Shown here in pieces: positions 1 through 10,430 of a DNA stretch of 34,375 nt. Position 1 is the stretch's first letter. The number at the start of each line of letters is the position of its first letter. Position numbers and translations under genes: made by a program. The DNA is taken from the NCBI GenBank assembly GCA_023807065.1, contig JAJJLU010000517.1:1-34375 (forward strand), in the 5' to 3' direction. Under the pieces are notes generated by a model. It was not told the origin of the DNA. It ran no database searches and saw only the letters and a list, made by a program, of their open reading frames with translations. This DNA is from Isotricha intestinalis. Lineage: Eukaryota; Ciliophora; Litostomatea; Vestibuliferida; Isotrichidae.

Positions 1-287
1 ATAAACCAAAAAAATCATTATTATCTAAATAAATGGAGAAAAAGGTAAAAAAAATGATGAACAAATTGTAAATTGTAAAAAATGAATAATATTATATTAT
101 TATAAATAAATTTAAAAATGAATGTTAATAATTGAATTAATTTTAAAAAGAAGGAATAAAATCATAATAATAATAAAATTAAATAAAACTTGAACATTCA
201 TTTGTCAATAAAATATTGTTTTATTTATCAAATTTGACAAAAAAAGACAAATAATTTAAAAAAAAACAAATTCATAAAAAAAATTTT
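1..287. other. AT-rich spacer at left edge
   Basis: Nothing convincing is visible. It is almost pure A/T with short homopolymers and stops in all frames. It shows no C-rich telomeric repeat, so the left edge is probably an arbitrary cut or contig break and not a chromosome end. Confidence 0.5.
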
Positions 288-488
288 TTATATAATAGGT
301 TTATTGATATGAAAAATATCTCTAATATATAAAATACAGTTATCAATATTACCATTTAAAAAATTCAGAAATTTATTGATTGCTATTTCTCCATAATTTT
401 TTGTTGTTTTTAAAGTAATATAACTTAAAAGATATCATATTTATAAAATTAAAACTAAATCCCCATTTAATTGTTTAATTATATCCAT
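288..488 (-). pseudogene. Small decayed reading frame (66 codons, two internal stops)
   Basis: Reading from an ATG at 488 down to a TAA at 288 gives one continuous frame interrupted only by TAA at codon 16 and TGA at codon 18. The second part reads like ordinary protein (NYGEIAINKFLNFLNG, then CILYIRDIFHINKP). A GT...AG removal of the stops (GTTTTA...TTTAAG, 32 nt) shifts the frame, so splicing does not rescue it. It is either a relic of a small gene or chance in AT-rich DNA. No family is recognised. Confidence 0.25.
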
Positions 489-581
489 ATTAAAAGAAAA
501 ATATTTTAATTAAAATAATAACCAATATCAAAAAAAATAAAAATAAATTGAATAAAATTATTAAAATAATATTAAAAAGTA

Positions 582-1274
582 TTATTTTCTCATTTCCCAA
601 ATATCATACTTATGATCTTTTTTTGCAAAATACTTATATTTTTTATAGCAAAAAGGACAAGTATCTAAATCTAAATTAGTTTTAGTAATATGACAAACAA
701 GACAAGAATCTTCATATTCTCCAATCAATAATTTAGAAATAATATTTGAATCTTCAAATTCTTGTAAATTTTCATAAGAACCAATATAATATCCATTAAT
801 AAAAATAGCAGGTAAAATACTAACACCTCCTAATTCTTCAATAAATTTAGATAATTTTTGATAAACTGTTAAATCAAAACATCTATAAGGATATTTTCTT
901 CCATCTAAAATTAAAAAAGTTTTTGTTGTTTTTGCTTCTGCTAATTGATTTGTAGTTAAAGAAGTATAAATTACATCAATTATTCCTCTTTTTTTTTTCC
1001 TTATTTCTTCAATAAAATATCTTCTCCAATGATATTGAATTATAAAAACACATAAATCTTCATAAGTTAGTGAAACAAAATTATTTTTATATAAAAATTT
1101 TAAATAATGTTGAAACTTCGATGCTGATTCTGATAATACTGGTCTATTAGATATTGATGGCATTAAATTTTTATTTATTTCATTATTAAAGGAATTTTGT
1201 TTAATTTCTTCATTTGGATATTTTACCCTATTTGGTTGTTCTGCTCTAGGAGCTTTTGATTGATTATCACCCAT
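582..1274 (-). CDS. Glutaredoxin/SH3BGR-like thioredoxin-fold protein with C-terminal Cys4 zinc motif
   Basis: This is a 230-residue protein. Residues 98-183 match the glutaredoxin-like fold: a first strand (IIDVIYTS), a helix, a second strand with FDLT, then the cis-Pro segment LPAIFINGYYIGSYENL (154-170), which corresponds to the substrate-binding loop and the following strand. The active-site CxxC or CxxS expected after the first strand is absent (TSLTTNQLAEAK), as in the SH3BGR family, so redox catalysis is unlikely. Residues 191-209 hold CLVC-x11-CPFC, a plausible zinc-binding module like the Cys-rich tail of GRXCR1-type proteins. The N-terminus MGDNQSK fits the N-myristoylation pattern (Gly2, Ser6, Lys7), suggesting membrane attachment. 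The stop is TAA. The fold is fairly sure; the exact family is not. Confidence 0.75.
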   Translation of the reverse strand: MGDNQSKAPRAEQPNRVKYPNEEIKQNSFNNEINKNLMPSISNRPVLSESASKFQHYLKFLYKNNFVSLTYEDLCVFIIQYHWRRYFIEEIRKKKRGIIDVIYTSLTTNQLAEAKTTKTFLILDGRKYPYRCFDLTVYQKLSKFIEELGGVSILPAIFINGYYIGSYENLQEFEDSNIISKLLIGEYEDSCLVCHITKTNLDLDTCPFCYKKYKYFAKKDHKYDIWEMRK

Positions 1275-2436
1275 AATTTATTTTAATAATAATTTAAACT
1301 GAATTTTTTGGAAAAAGTAATTTTTTTAATTATCTTGAAGAAAAAAAAAAAAGAAATAAAGATGAAAAACTAATCATAAGAAGTTTAAAAATTGAAGATA
1401 AAAATAATTATTTTTAGTGAGTAAAAATGAAGGAAGTATCTAATCATTTAAATATAATGTTTTTTATAATTGACACGAATCAACATTTTTCAAAGATAGG
1501 TTTAGTGATAAAACTTAAGAGAAAAAAAAGAAAAATCTCAATGTAGTTTGAAGGAAAGTTATCTGGAAAAGATAGATAAAAACTATAATCTTCATCTAAC
1601 ACAATAAAAACACAGTATAATGAAAGAATATAAAATTGAAGATGAAAAATAAAGGTAAAATGATAAAGATAAAATAAATGAGAAAAAAAGAATACAGAAA
1701 AGGAATATACAAAAAAAATGATTATTTAAAATATATTTCAACTGATATAAAAAATTAAGAAAGAAATAATTTATCAATTAAAGAAAATAAGCTAATATAG
1801 TAAATACAAATATGAAAAAAAGTAAAAAAAAAGCAGAAATTAAAATTTTTCCATATATTTAGAGAATCAGATTTCTATATATAATTCTTTTTCCAAACTT
1901 GAAAATAAGAGATTTATATTGTTTTTTTAATATTTTTTAAGAAAATATAATCAGGATTGATATTTGAAAAATTTAGTTAAAATTTTATAATCATTAAAAC
2001 AAAAAAGATTCCAATCTCTTTACAAAAAATTCAAAAAAGAAATAAATATTCTAATAGTTAAAATATGTATGATTATTTAATAATATATTAATAATTTCAA
2101 AAAATATATGTCTATTTAATGTTAAATTCAAGATTAAATATATTTAAAATGAAATTTAATGAAATATAATTACCTTTTGGTAATTTATGAAGTAGAATTC
2201 TATGTTTATTAAAGAATATTTGATTGCTTTTTAAGAAATTATCCCAAGAAGATTCTAATGAAAAAGGGTTTGAAGAAATTGAAATAACAATTTAAAACAG
2301 TTTTATATAATAGATAATTTATTTTTATATGTTTAACAAACAATCATTCAAATAAAAAATTAAATTACATTTTTAAAACAATAAATTATAAAACGTCAAA
2401 ACCTTTACATCATCATAAGTGAATATAGAAGTAATA
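1275..2436. other. Spacer without a supported gene
   Basis: No intact gene is visible. Open stretches on the minus strand (about 1592-1777) encode only F/I/L/Y-rich runs expected from AT-rich DNA. Around 2230-2300 the plus strand reads LFKKLSQEDSNEKGFEEIEI between stops, which may be an outlying part of the decayed gene that follows. Confidence 0.4.
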
Positions 2437-2812
2437 CATAAAAAAGGATTTAATCGAATAGCAAAAAGAGAAAAATTAAAACTAGATAATGTCATAGATG
2501 CATTAGTATCATCAAAAGAAGATTTTCTGAAGAATATATATATGATTTAATTCAATTAACGGAAAAAAAATTAAGGATTAGATTTTGATCTTTGAATTAA
2601 TGAATAATATGAGATCTCCTAATTTTACCATTGATACCTTGGCTATTTAGATAGAAAAAAAAGAGGAACAATATAAGATGAAGAATTAAGATATTGATAA
2701 TTTGGGCTCTGTTAATGGAAAAAATTTAACAAATGATGAAATTGAAGAAATTTTAAATGGTGAAGGTTAATTAAAAATTGAAAAATCAATTATAAAGTTT
2801 CTTTTTGTGTTG
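2437..2812 (+). pseudogene. Decayed calmodulin-like EF-hand gene
   Basis: In order along the plus strand, but in shifting frames, one can read GFNRIAKREKLKLDNVIDAL, EDFSEEYIYDLIQLTEKK, IFELMNNMRSPNFTIDTL, LDRKKRGTI-stop-DEELRY, then NLGSVNGKNLTNDEIEEIL and NGEG-stop-LKIEK. The order and spacing follow calmodulin: the end of EF-hand 1, all of hand 2, the central linker, hand 3 (the GYISAAELRHV position), then the NLGEKLTDEEVDEMI position and hand 4 (DGDGQVNYEEF position). At least three frameshifts and several in-frame stops disable it, and most loop acidic residues are lost. It cannot encode a product. The segment before hand 1 is not recognisable. Confidence 0.65.
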
Positions 2813-3052
2813 AACAATAAAAATTTAATATTTAATTTCAAATTTAATATTAGTTTACTAAAATTATTATTTTGTTTATATGAGTTTCAAATAAATTACT
2901 TTATTTCTTTTTTATAAAAAAGAATTTAATTATGTTTGTTTTGATATAAATTATAATTTAAATTTTTCAAATTTGAATATTTTAATTTACATTTACTAAA
3001 ATAACATAAAATATTACTTTTATAAATAATTTAAAATTTTTATAATTAATAA

Positions 3053-5141
3053 TTAATTTATTTTTCCTTCTAACATCAAATAATATATATCAGGAATTTT
3101 ACTTATTGCTTTATCAATAATAAAATTAGCTACTTCTTTTTTTTCATAATATTCTTTTATATTTTTATTAATTTCTTCATAATCAAAATTAATGATATTA
3201 TCATTTACTAATTTCTTTATTAAATTAGTTAAATCTAATAATACATCTTTTCCTAAATCATTAACTAATTCTTCATATAATAAATTATCTATGTTTTGAA
3301 TAGAAGGTTTGTCATCTTTAGCTTTAGAATAATTTATATTTAAATTTCTATTAATTTCAACTCCATTCATAAGGTCATGATATAAATTATTATTTTTATT
3401 ATCAAAATTATAATTATTATAATCATTGTCATTAATATTTTTTTCAACTGTAATTTCCTCCTGTTTAACATCTTCACTTTGTAATTTTTCAAAATTTAGC
3501 ATTTCTTCTTCTTGATTATTTATTTCTTTTTGATTAATTTTATTATCATTATCTTTATTTAATATATCAATGAAATTTTCCATTCCTTTCATCCAAATAA
3601 CTCCTTGTTCTTTTTCTTGTTCATTTTTTAATTTTTTTCTCATTTGTTTCATCAAATCTTGTAAATTACTTTTTTGTTCTTTTTCTCTTTTATTTCTATC
3701 TGAATATTTATAATTTATTATATTATTATTACTTTTATTATTGCTGCTGTAACTGTTTTTTGAGGAAGGTTCAGTTGGACTAAATTTTGAATTATTATCT
3801 TTATCTGAAAATTCTTTTCTTTGTAATTTTTTTATTCTTTCACTGTTTTGAATATTATTTCTATTGTAATTTTTTTCTTTTTTATCACAAATATTTTTTT
3901 GATTTTGATTGAAAATGTTATTAAAATTATTATTATTATAATTATTATTATTATTTCCATTACTATTATAATTCATAATATAATTATTTAATTTCTGCTC
4001 TCTTGCCGGACCAGCTAAGTCTTTTTTAAGTAGATTTAATTCATTCATAATATTTTTTTCTCTATCTCTTTCTCTGTTATGGTAATTTGAATGATTATTA
4101 CTTTTATTATTATTAGAATATTTATTAGACATTTTATTACTATAATTATTATCAGATAATATTTCTTTATCTTTATCTTCATTAACTCCATTATCATTAT
4201 GTTTTTTCAAAACATTATATCTATGTAAAATAGTATGAGAAAATTCATTATTAATTTCATTTTCATTTAAAAAATTTTTAATCCTTGGTTTAATAATTTT
4301 ATTCCTTAAAATTTCAACAATTGATGGCCTTTTATTACTATCAATATTTAACATAGAATTTACAATATTCCTTAAATCTTGACTAAAATTTTTACTTAAA
4401 GGAGGATAATTTCCAGTTGAAATTTTCATATATAATTGAGGCATATTATATCCTTCAAAAGGCATTTTTAAGGCACACATTTCATATAATAAAATACCAA
4501 GGGACCATATATCACTTTTATAATCATAAGGTTTATCATTTATAATTTCAGGACTTAAATAATAAGGAGTTCCTATTAAAGTTTTTGCTTTTTCAAAAGT
4601 ATTATTTAAACATTTGGCTATACCAAAATCACCTAATTTAATTTTATTATCTTTCATTAAAAATATATTTTGACTTTTAATATCTCTATGTAATATTTTT
4701 CTATCATGAATATGTTTTATTGCCAAACAAATTTGAGTGAAATAATCTAAAATTTGATTTTCTGAAAAATATTTTCCTTTTTCTCTTTGATTTTTTATTT
4801 TTTGACATAAATCACCTCCATTTGCATAATCCATTATAATATATATTGTATTTTTATATTGAGTATATTCTCTGAAATGTATTATATATGGATGTTTTAA
4901 ATTTTTTAAAATTTTTACTTCTAATAATGCTTCGTTTCTTTTTTCTGTTGTTTGAATTTGAATTGTTTTTATCACTGCTAATGACTAAATATTAAATTTT
5001 TAATTTATTTATTTTTACTTTATCACTTTTACTTCTAACTAAATATGCTTTACCATAACTTCCTTCACCAAGAATACTTACATATTCATAATTATTATCA
5101 AAAATATTTGAGATTTCTGTTTTTTCTCTTTCATCAAACAT
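3053..5141 (-). CDS. NEK-family Ser/Thr protein kinase, two exons
   Basis: The coding sequence is complement(3053..4984, 5019..5141), 684 residues, with a 34-nt intron at 4985-5018 (GTAAAA...TTTAG). Exon 1 supplies the ATG and the Gly-rich loop (GEGSYG, 25-30); without it the kinase lacks its N-lobe start. Exon 2 opens with the ATP-binding Lys of AVIK (K47), then the helix-C Glu (about E63), HRDIKSQN (140-147), DFG (160-162), the NEK-like activation segment LIGTPYYLSPE, and SDIWSLG. All catalytic residues are present. The tail (about 285-600) is Asn/Lys/Glu-rich and low complexity. The last 85 residues become ordinary helical sequence again (ELVNDLGKDVLLDLTNLIKK), perhaps a conserved C-terminal module. 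NEK kinases in ciliates usually act in cilia, basal bodies and cell division; a role here is inferred from family only. The stop is TAA. Confidence 0.92.
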
Positions 5142-6648
5142 AATATTTTAAATTATTAATTATTTAAAATTAAAACCATAAAACTAAAAATTTAAAATAA
5201 AAATTATCCTTGGAGTATAAATGATTAATTTGAATTTATAAAACTGATTTTTTTTGTTTCTTTTCAATTATCAAGGAAATTAATTGATAAATTTCTCCTA
5301 TTTTAAAAGTCAAAAAGTATTGTTTTAGTATTATGAATCCAATGGATGAACTAACATCCCCCCTATATAACAAGTTTATTCTTATTACCAATAAACTTTT
5401 TTAGTAAATCAACCAATTTCTTAAATTGATGTTATTTCAAAAAACTCTAAATTTCATATCAATACTAAAATTAAAAAATAGTTATATTAAATAATTCTTC
5501 AAATTTTTTTATCTTTAATTTAATTTGAATTATATTTATATTTCAATAAAGGATTTATTTTATGTTTTATTTGGATAATATAAAGAAACAAAATTCAAAG
5601 AATTGAAATTTTTTATCAGAACTATCATCTAATATTTATCTTCAGTAAGAGTTTTATTAAGAAATTATATATTGGTATAAAATAATTTAATATATCAAAA
5701 TAAATTAAATATAAATAAATGTAATAAATGGAAAAATATATTAAAAAAGTTAAAATTCACAATTTTATTTTTTAAATTTACTCATGATGCTTTTAAAGAG
5801 AAGAAAAAGGAAGAATTTGTTTTATTTATTGAAGAAATTAAATGAAAGTTTAGAAAATTTTTATTTATTTCATTTAAAAATAAAAATTGGCTTGTAATAA
5901 ATGTGAGAGAGTTATAAAATTATTATTTGATGATTAAAAAAAGAAAATAAATAGAAATTTCAGTTAAAAATAAATTTGAATTATTAACACTAATTTTTCC
6001 AAGTAAAATTTTTCTACCATTTTTTGAGTTCCTTTTTAAAATATATAATATTTTTTTGCAATCAATTACTCTTTAATAAATAAATTAATTAATATATTAA
6101 ATAAATTGTTAATACTTTTATTGTGCCTTTTCATAAAAATCATTTTAAATTAAAAATAAAAAAATTTTAATTGATTCTGATGCACCATCACAATAAAAAG
6201 AAAAAAGATTATTTTATTATAAAAATCAAAAATTTAAATATAATAATCATGAATAGAAAAAAAACAATATTTTAATAGAAATTAAATAAGAATAATCTAC
6301 ATTTTTATTTTTTATCATTTATAAATTATCTATTAATCCTTTTTATTAAAGTAATTTTAGAATTATTTAATTTATTCTAAAACTTGAATTATTATTTATT
6401 CTGAGTATTTTTCTATTTTTAACCTTCTAAATTCTAATAATTTTTTATTAATTCTATATATATGAGCATTTTTTCTCTCACAAAATTTTTATTTATGAAT
6501 ATTTAATGAATAATAATTGAATAAATTAAAATAATTATTCTAAATAAATATTTTTATTTAAGTTTTTTATAACATTATCATATTTATAATAATAATAGAA
6601 CAAAGTAAACTTCATGTATTAAAAAATTGATTTATATTCAGAAAAAAA
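5142..6648. other. Spacer between divergent NEK kinase and phosphatase genes
   Basis: About 1.5 kb of A/T-rich DNA between two divergently transcribed genes, so it must hold both promoters. No defined promoter element can be named. It contains a perfect 9-bp inverted repeat (5372-5398). Between about 5771 and 6080 the plus strand stays fairly open and reads SFKNKNWLVINVREL and IFPSKIFLPFFEF, interrupted by TGA and TAA/TAG codons; this may be a relic, but no family is recognised. Confidence 0.35.
5372..5398. repeat. Perfect 9-bp inverted repeat with 9-nt loop
   Basis: AAGTTTATT (5372-5380), a 9-nt spacer, then AATAAACTT (5390-5398). It lies in the intergenic region between two divergent genes, just after a short C run (atcccccct). 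In DNA this AT-rich, short inverted repeats arise often by chance. Confidence 0.4.
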
Positions 6649-8082
6649 ATGAATAGCGATAAAAATAATAATAAAAATCATTCTTCTTTTTTAAATGGAC
6701 CATTATTAAATAATATGAATTTATCAATTCTTCAAGATAGGGAGGCTTTGAGTAATTTAGTAAATAGAGCAAAACAAATAAAGGAACATCATTTACAAAA
6801 AGAAAAGGAAAAAGAAAATAAAATTGAATCTAAAAATGAAAATTTACAAGAAAAAATTCCAATAAATTTTGCTCCAAAATCAAACTATGTTAGAGGAGTA
6901 AGACCTTTAAATGCATCTAGAACAACAAAAATATTAGGTCAAAATAAAAAAGATTTATTTGATATACTGAAAAATCAAAAAATTAATTTTGAAGATAATA
7001 ATATTCCAAAAGAAACTTTACAGGTAGATTTAGAACAAAATAAATATGAAGAATTAGAAAGCAATTATGAGAATTTAAAACCACTTGATTATTCTCCTCA
7101 AAAAGTAATTAATCCATATAAAAGACATAGAGGAACTGGAAGTGTAGATTTTGGGAAAAACAAGATAAAATATATTCATAATAATAATTCTAATTACAAT
7201 AACATCAATTATCCATATAATGACAATTATTATAATCAAATAAATGAATATAAAGAAATTCCTCAAGAAAAAATACATACAAATTCATTTTATACAATAA
7301 AACAAAATTCTGTTGTTAAAGAATTTTCATATCTTGAAGATCAAAATATTGCAAATGAAGAGACAATGGAAGATAAAGGAAAAACTATAGAAAACTTTAA
7401 TAATGATAATTCAAATATATTATTTTTATTATTTGATGGTCATGGAGGGGATACAGTATCAAAATATCTTCAAAAAAATTTTGATACAACATACAAAGAA
7501 AATTTAAAAATGTATAATAATGATATAAAACAATCTTTAAAATCAACATTTATAAAATTAAACTCAGAAATAAAAAAACTAAATTTAAATTCAGTAGGTT
7601 CAACAGCATGTGTAGTTCAAATAAAGTGGAATAGTCCATCAAATTTAATAATATATATTGCGAATTGTGGTGATACAAGAGCATCTTTAATTTCTCCAAT
7701 TAAATTTATTAGATTAAGTAAAGATCATAGAGCTGATAATAATGAAGAAAAAGAAAGAATAATTAAAATTGGAGGAAATATTATAAATAATAGAGTTATG
7801 GGTGTTTTAATGTTAACAAGAGCATTTGGTGATTTTGAATTAGAAAATTATGGAGTTACTTGTGAACCTTATATCAATAAATTTGAAGTTGATTTAAATG
7901 AAAAAAATCAATTTGTTATTGTAGCTAGTGATGGAATTTGGGATTTAAATAGTGAAAGTGAATTACAAGAAATGATTATGTTTAATAATAATTCTTCTAC
8001 TTTAGTTCAAAATATTGTTAAAAATACTTTAAGAAAAGATGCTTGGGATAATTTAAGTATTTTTGCTATTAAAGTTACATAA
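6649..8082 (+). CDS. PPM/PP2C-family protein phosphatase with Asn-rich N-terminal extension
   Basis: A 477-residue metal-dependent Ser/Thr phosphatase. The catalytic domain occupies about residues 222-477 and shows the family motifs in order: MED (240-242), DGHGGD (263-268), VGSTA (316-320), NCGDTRA (339-345), LSKDHR (356-361), LTRAFGD (389-395), ASDGIWD (426-432) and WDNLS (466-470). The metal-coordinating Asp residues of these motifs are all present, so it should be active. The protein stops right after the last PP2C strand, the natural end of the family. Residues 1-220 are a poorly conserved, charged, Asn-rich extension with no recognised domain. The ATG at 6649 follows an A-rich leader and leaves the domain complete. 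No intron is needed. The stop is TAA. Its substrate cannot be predicted. Confidence 0.95.
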   Translation: MNSDKNNNKNHSSFLNGPLLNNMNLSILQDREALSNLVNRAKQIKEHHLQKEKEKENKIESKNENLQEKIPINFAPKSNYVRGVRPLNASRTTKILGQNKKDLFDILKNQKINFEDNNIPKETLQVDLEQNKYEELESNYENLKPLDYSPQKVINPYKRHRGTGSVDFGKNKIKYIHNNNSNYNNINYPYNDNYYNQINEYKEIPQEKIHTNSFYTIKQNSVVKEFSYLEDQNIANEETMEDKGKTIENFNNDNSNILFLLFDGHGGDTVSKYLQKNFDTTYKENLKMYNNDIKQSLKSTFIKLNSEIKKLNLNSVGSTACVVQIKWNSPSNLIIYIANCGDTRASLISPIKFIRLSKDHRADNNEEKERIIKIGGNIINNRVMGVLMLTRAFGDFELENYGVTCEPYINKFEVDLNEKNQFVIVASDGIWDLNSESELQEMIMFNNNSSTLVQNIVKNTLRKDAWDNLSIFAIKVT

Positions 8083-9316
8083 TTTTTTGTTTTTTGGAAA
8101 AATATTTTATTCTTGTATTTATTAGAAGTAAAGTTTAAACAGTTTAATTAAATTTTTTTGAGTAACATTTTATTTTTTACATACATAAAATTAAATAAAC
8201 TTTAAAATACAATTGTATATCTTTTAATTGATTAAGAATCTTTTAATGAATTTTGAGAACAAAATATTATTTGAATCAAATTTTTTACTTTTTCAATTAT
8301 ATCATAATAGAAAATTTTATCATCTTCTTCAGATAATAAAGAAATAATATCTTAAAAAGTAGAAGTATTCTAAAATTCTAACAAATCTTCTTTTTTTTCT
8401 TTTATTTTTTCATAACCATAAACATTGAATTGTTTAATAAAAATAAAATTCATTTTGTTTGTTACCTCCTTTTAATAAAAACTTTTGATTTTAAATATTG
8501 GATATATTGTTATTTTGAATTTTTTATTTACATAGCTAATATTTTAACAATATTTTTAGATATTATTGATTTCTCTCAAATTTTCTTGTTTTTATATTTT
8601 TTTTACACAACAGTAAATTAACTTATTCAGTTTTATTACTAAAAAAAGGTATTTAATTTTTTTATTGTTTTTTTAAAATATAGTTTTTTGAATTGTTTGG
8701 AAACAATATATTATTCAAATAAATGTAAGATAATCTTTTAAAGTTTTTTTTGATAATTACTTTATTAATTGTTTCTTTGATATATTATTTTGAGTTTATA
8801 GTTTTGATCAAATGAATATAATCTATAAGTTACAATTTGTTTTTATTTCATTATAAAGGTTTTAAAATAATTTTTTATTAATATATTGTGATAATCAAGA
8901 TTATTTGCTTTACATGAAAATAAAATTAAATAAACATGATATTTATTTTCATATTTAATATTCTTAAATTCTCATTAATTTTTTGCATGATTAAATTAAT
9001 TTTTTATTTCTTTTAAAGGGTTATTTTAAAATTAAATGAACTAAATATTTATATAATTTATTTGAAATTTTTTAAAAGTTTTATCTCTTAAATCAAAGTT
9101 TCATTTATTAATGGTTTATTGTTTTTTAATTTATTTTCAAATTGTTCCCAATTATTAATTATTCCAATTTACTAGACAATTCCTTTTTCTTTGAAATTAA
9201 ATTCTTCTTCTTCTTCTATTTATTTTATTTCATATATATTTAATTTAATTTTAATTTAATTTATATTTTATGTTTTAATCTTATTATGAAAAAATTAATT
9301 TTCTCTATCATTTGTT
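8083..9316. other. Spacer between convergent genes
   Basis: A T-rich plus strand, so the minus strand is purine-rich like the coding strands nearby. No standard-code gene is supported. If TAA/TAG are read through, the minus strand is open from 8714 to 8007 (235 codons, no TGA); from an internal ATG at 8453 it reads NVYGYEKIKEKKEDLLEF and LLSEEDDKIFYYDIIEK. This may be a relic of a decayed gene. From 8720 to 9316 nothing recognisable is seen. Confidence 0.35.
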
Positions 9317-10057
9317 TTATTTCTTTTTAATTACAACAACATTTGGTAAACTTTTGTTTTTTTTAATAAAAGGTAAATTATTTTCGTAAAGAATGGATTT
9401 TCCATTATTATGAATAATATTAATATTTTTGTTAAAAACAAATTTCGGAATTTTTCTTTTTTTTTCGAAAGTTTTTTCTCCTTCAATTGACCAATTTTTA
9501 GTAGAATATAACATTTTAGTTTTATCAGAAATCAAACTTAAAGATAAAACTTTATCCCTTAAAGTTTTATGAAATAAATCTTCACCTTCTAATTTTTTAT
9601 CTATACTTAAATCCTTATAACAATAATTATTGACAATACTATAACTTAAATATTTTGCTTTGTTTTCTTGAATTCTATTTAATAAATGATTGTTTTTATT
9701 CTTCACATCATATTTAAAAGAATCTGAAATCATATTTGAATAAGATGAATGCTTTTTAAAATGTTCATACTTTTTTAATATTTTATCCTTAATTTTAATA
9801 TTAGATTGCGAATTTATAGTAGAATTCATTGTAATATCTGGTTTTGAATAATGAATTCTTTCATTTTTTTCCCAAGGAATAATTATTCTGTGATTATGAT
9901 TAAAATTTATTTCTTTTTCTATTTTTTCTAAATCTTTTTCCTTATAATAATGTTTTTTTATATTAGGAATACTAAATGTTTCTAAACTTCTTATCTTATT
10001 TCCATAAAAAAATTTAGGTATTTTAATTAAAGTATGTGAAACATTTCCATATTTCAT
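9317..10057 (-). CDS. Hypothetical basic protein
   Basis: A 246-residue, Lys/Asn/Ser-rich protein with no recognised domain, no signal peptide and no transmembrane segment. It starts at an ATG at 10057 after an A/T leader and ends in TAA. Aromatic and Trp-containing patches (IIIPWEKNERIHY at about 58-70, TKNWSIEGEKTF at about 186-197) and the lack of long homopolymers suggest a real, constrained protein and not chance. The C-terminus is strongly basic (SLPNVVVIKKK). It converges with the phosphatase gene across a 1.2-kb spacer. A structural or cytoskeletal role would be a guess. Confidence 0.75.
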   Translation of the reverse strand: MKYGNVSHTLIKIPKFFYGNKIRSLETFSIPNIKKHYYKEKDLEKIEKEINFNHNHRIIIPWEKNERIHYSKPDITMNSTINSQSNIKIKDKILKKYEHFKKHSSYSNMISDSFKYDVKNKNNHLLNRIQENKAKYLSYSIVNNYCYKDLSIDKKLEGEDLFHKTLRDKVLSLSLISDKTKMLYSTKNWSIEGEKTFEKKRKIPKFVFNKNINIIHNNGKSILYENNLPFIKKNKSLPNVVVIKKK

Positions 10058-10430
10058 TTATTTTATTTTTTCAAAATAAATATCAATAAAATATTTACTT
10101 TTAAAACATTCAATTAAAATATAAAAATATTTAAATTATTTTATTTTGATATAAGATAATAATATTGAATTTGTTCATTTATTAAACTATATTTAATTAT
10201 ACAACCTTAAAGATTAAACAATTTATTATCTTCTTATTTTTAGTTAAGAAATTGAAATGAAAAAATAACTTTCAAATATGTCTTCACTTTTTCTAATTCA
10301 ATATTTAATTTATTTTTTTTTTTTGAAAATTAATCTTTTTTTTTAATTAAGTAAAAAAAATATTACTAATATAAATAATATTTATTTATTATTTTTATTA
10401 TTAATATTAATCAAACCAAAAACATTAAAA
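10058..10430. other. Divergent promoter spacer
   Basis: About 370 bp separates the starts of two divergent genes. It is nearly pure A/T with long T runs (about 10311-10340). No specific element is identified. Confidence 0.4.

Noticed and set aside
1592..1777. 61-codon minus-strand frame
   Set aside because: Almost only F/I/L/Y/S/C residues, as expected from A/T-rich random sequence; no start context or homology.
7075..7278. Minus-strand 67-codon frame within the phosphatase gene
   Set aside because: Antisense shadow of the Asn/Tyr-rich N-terminal extension, hydrophobic by composition only.
8451..8475. AAGGAGGT followed by ATG on the minus strand, like a bacterial ribosome-binding site
   Set aside because: The window is eukaryotic with spliceosomal introns; a single match is coincidence.
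8430..8621. 63-codon plus-strand frame rich in Phe/Ile/Tyr
   Set aside because: Lies on the pyrimidine-rich strand, opposite the better relic frame; composition-driven.
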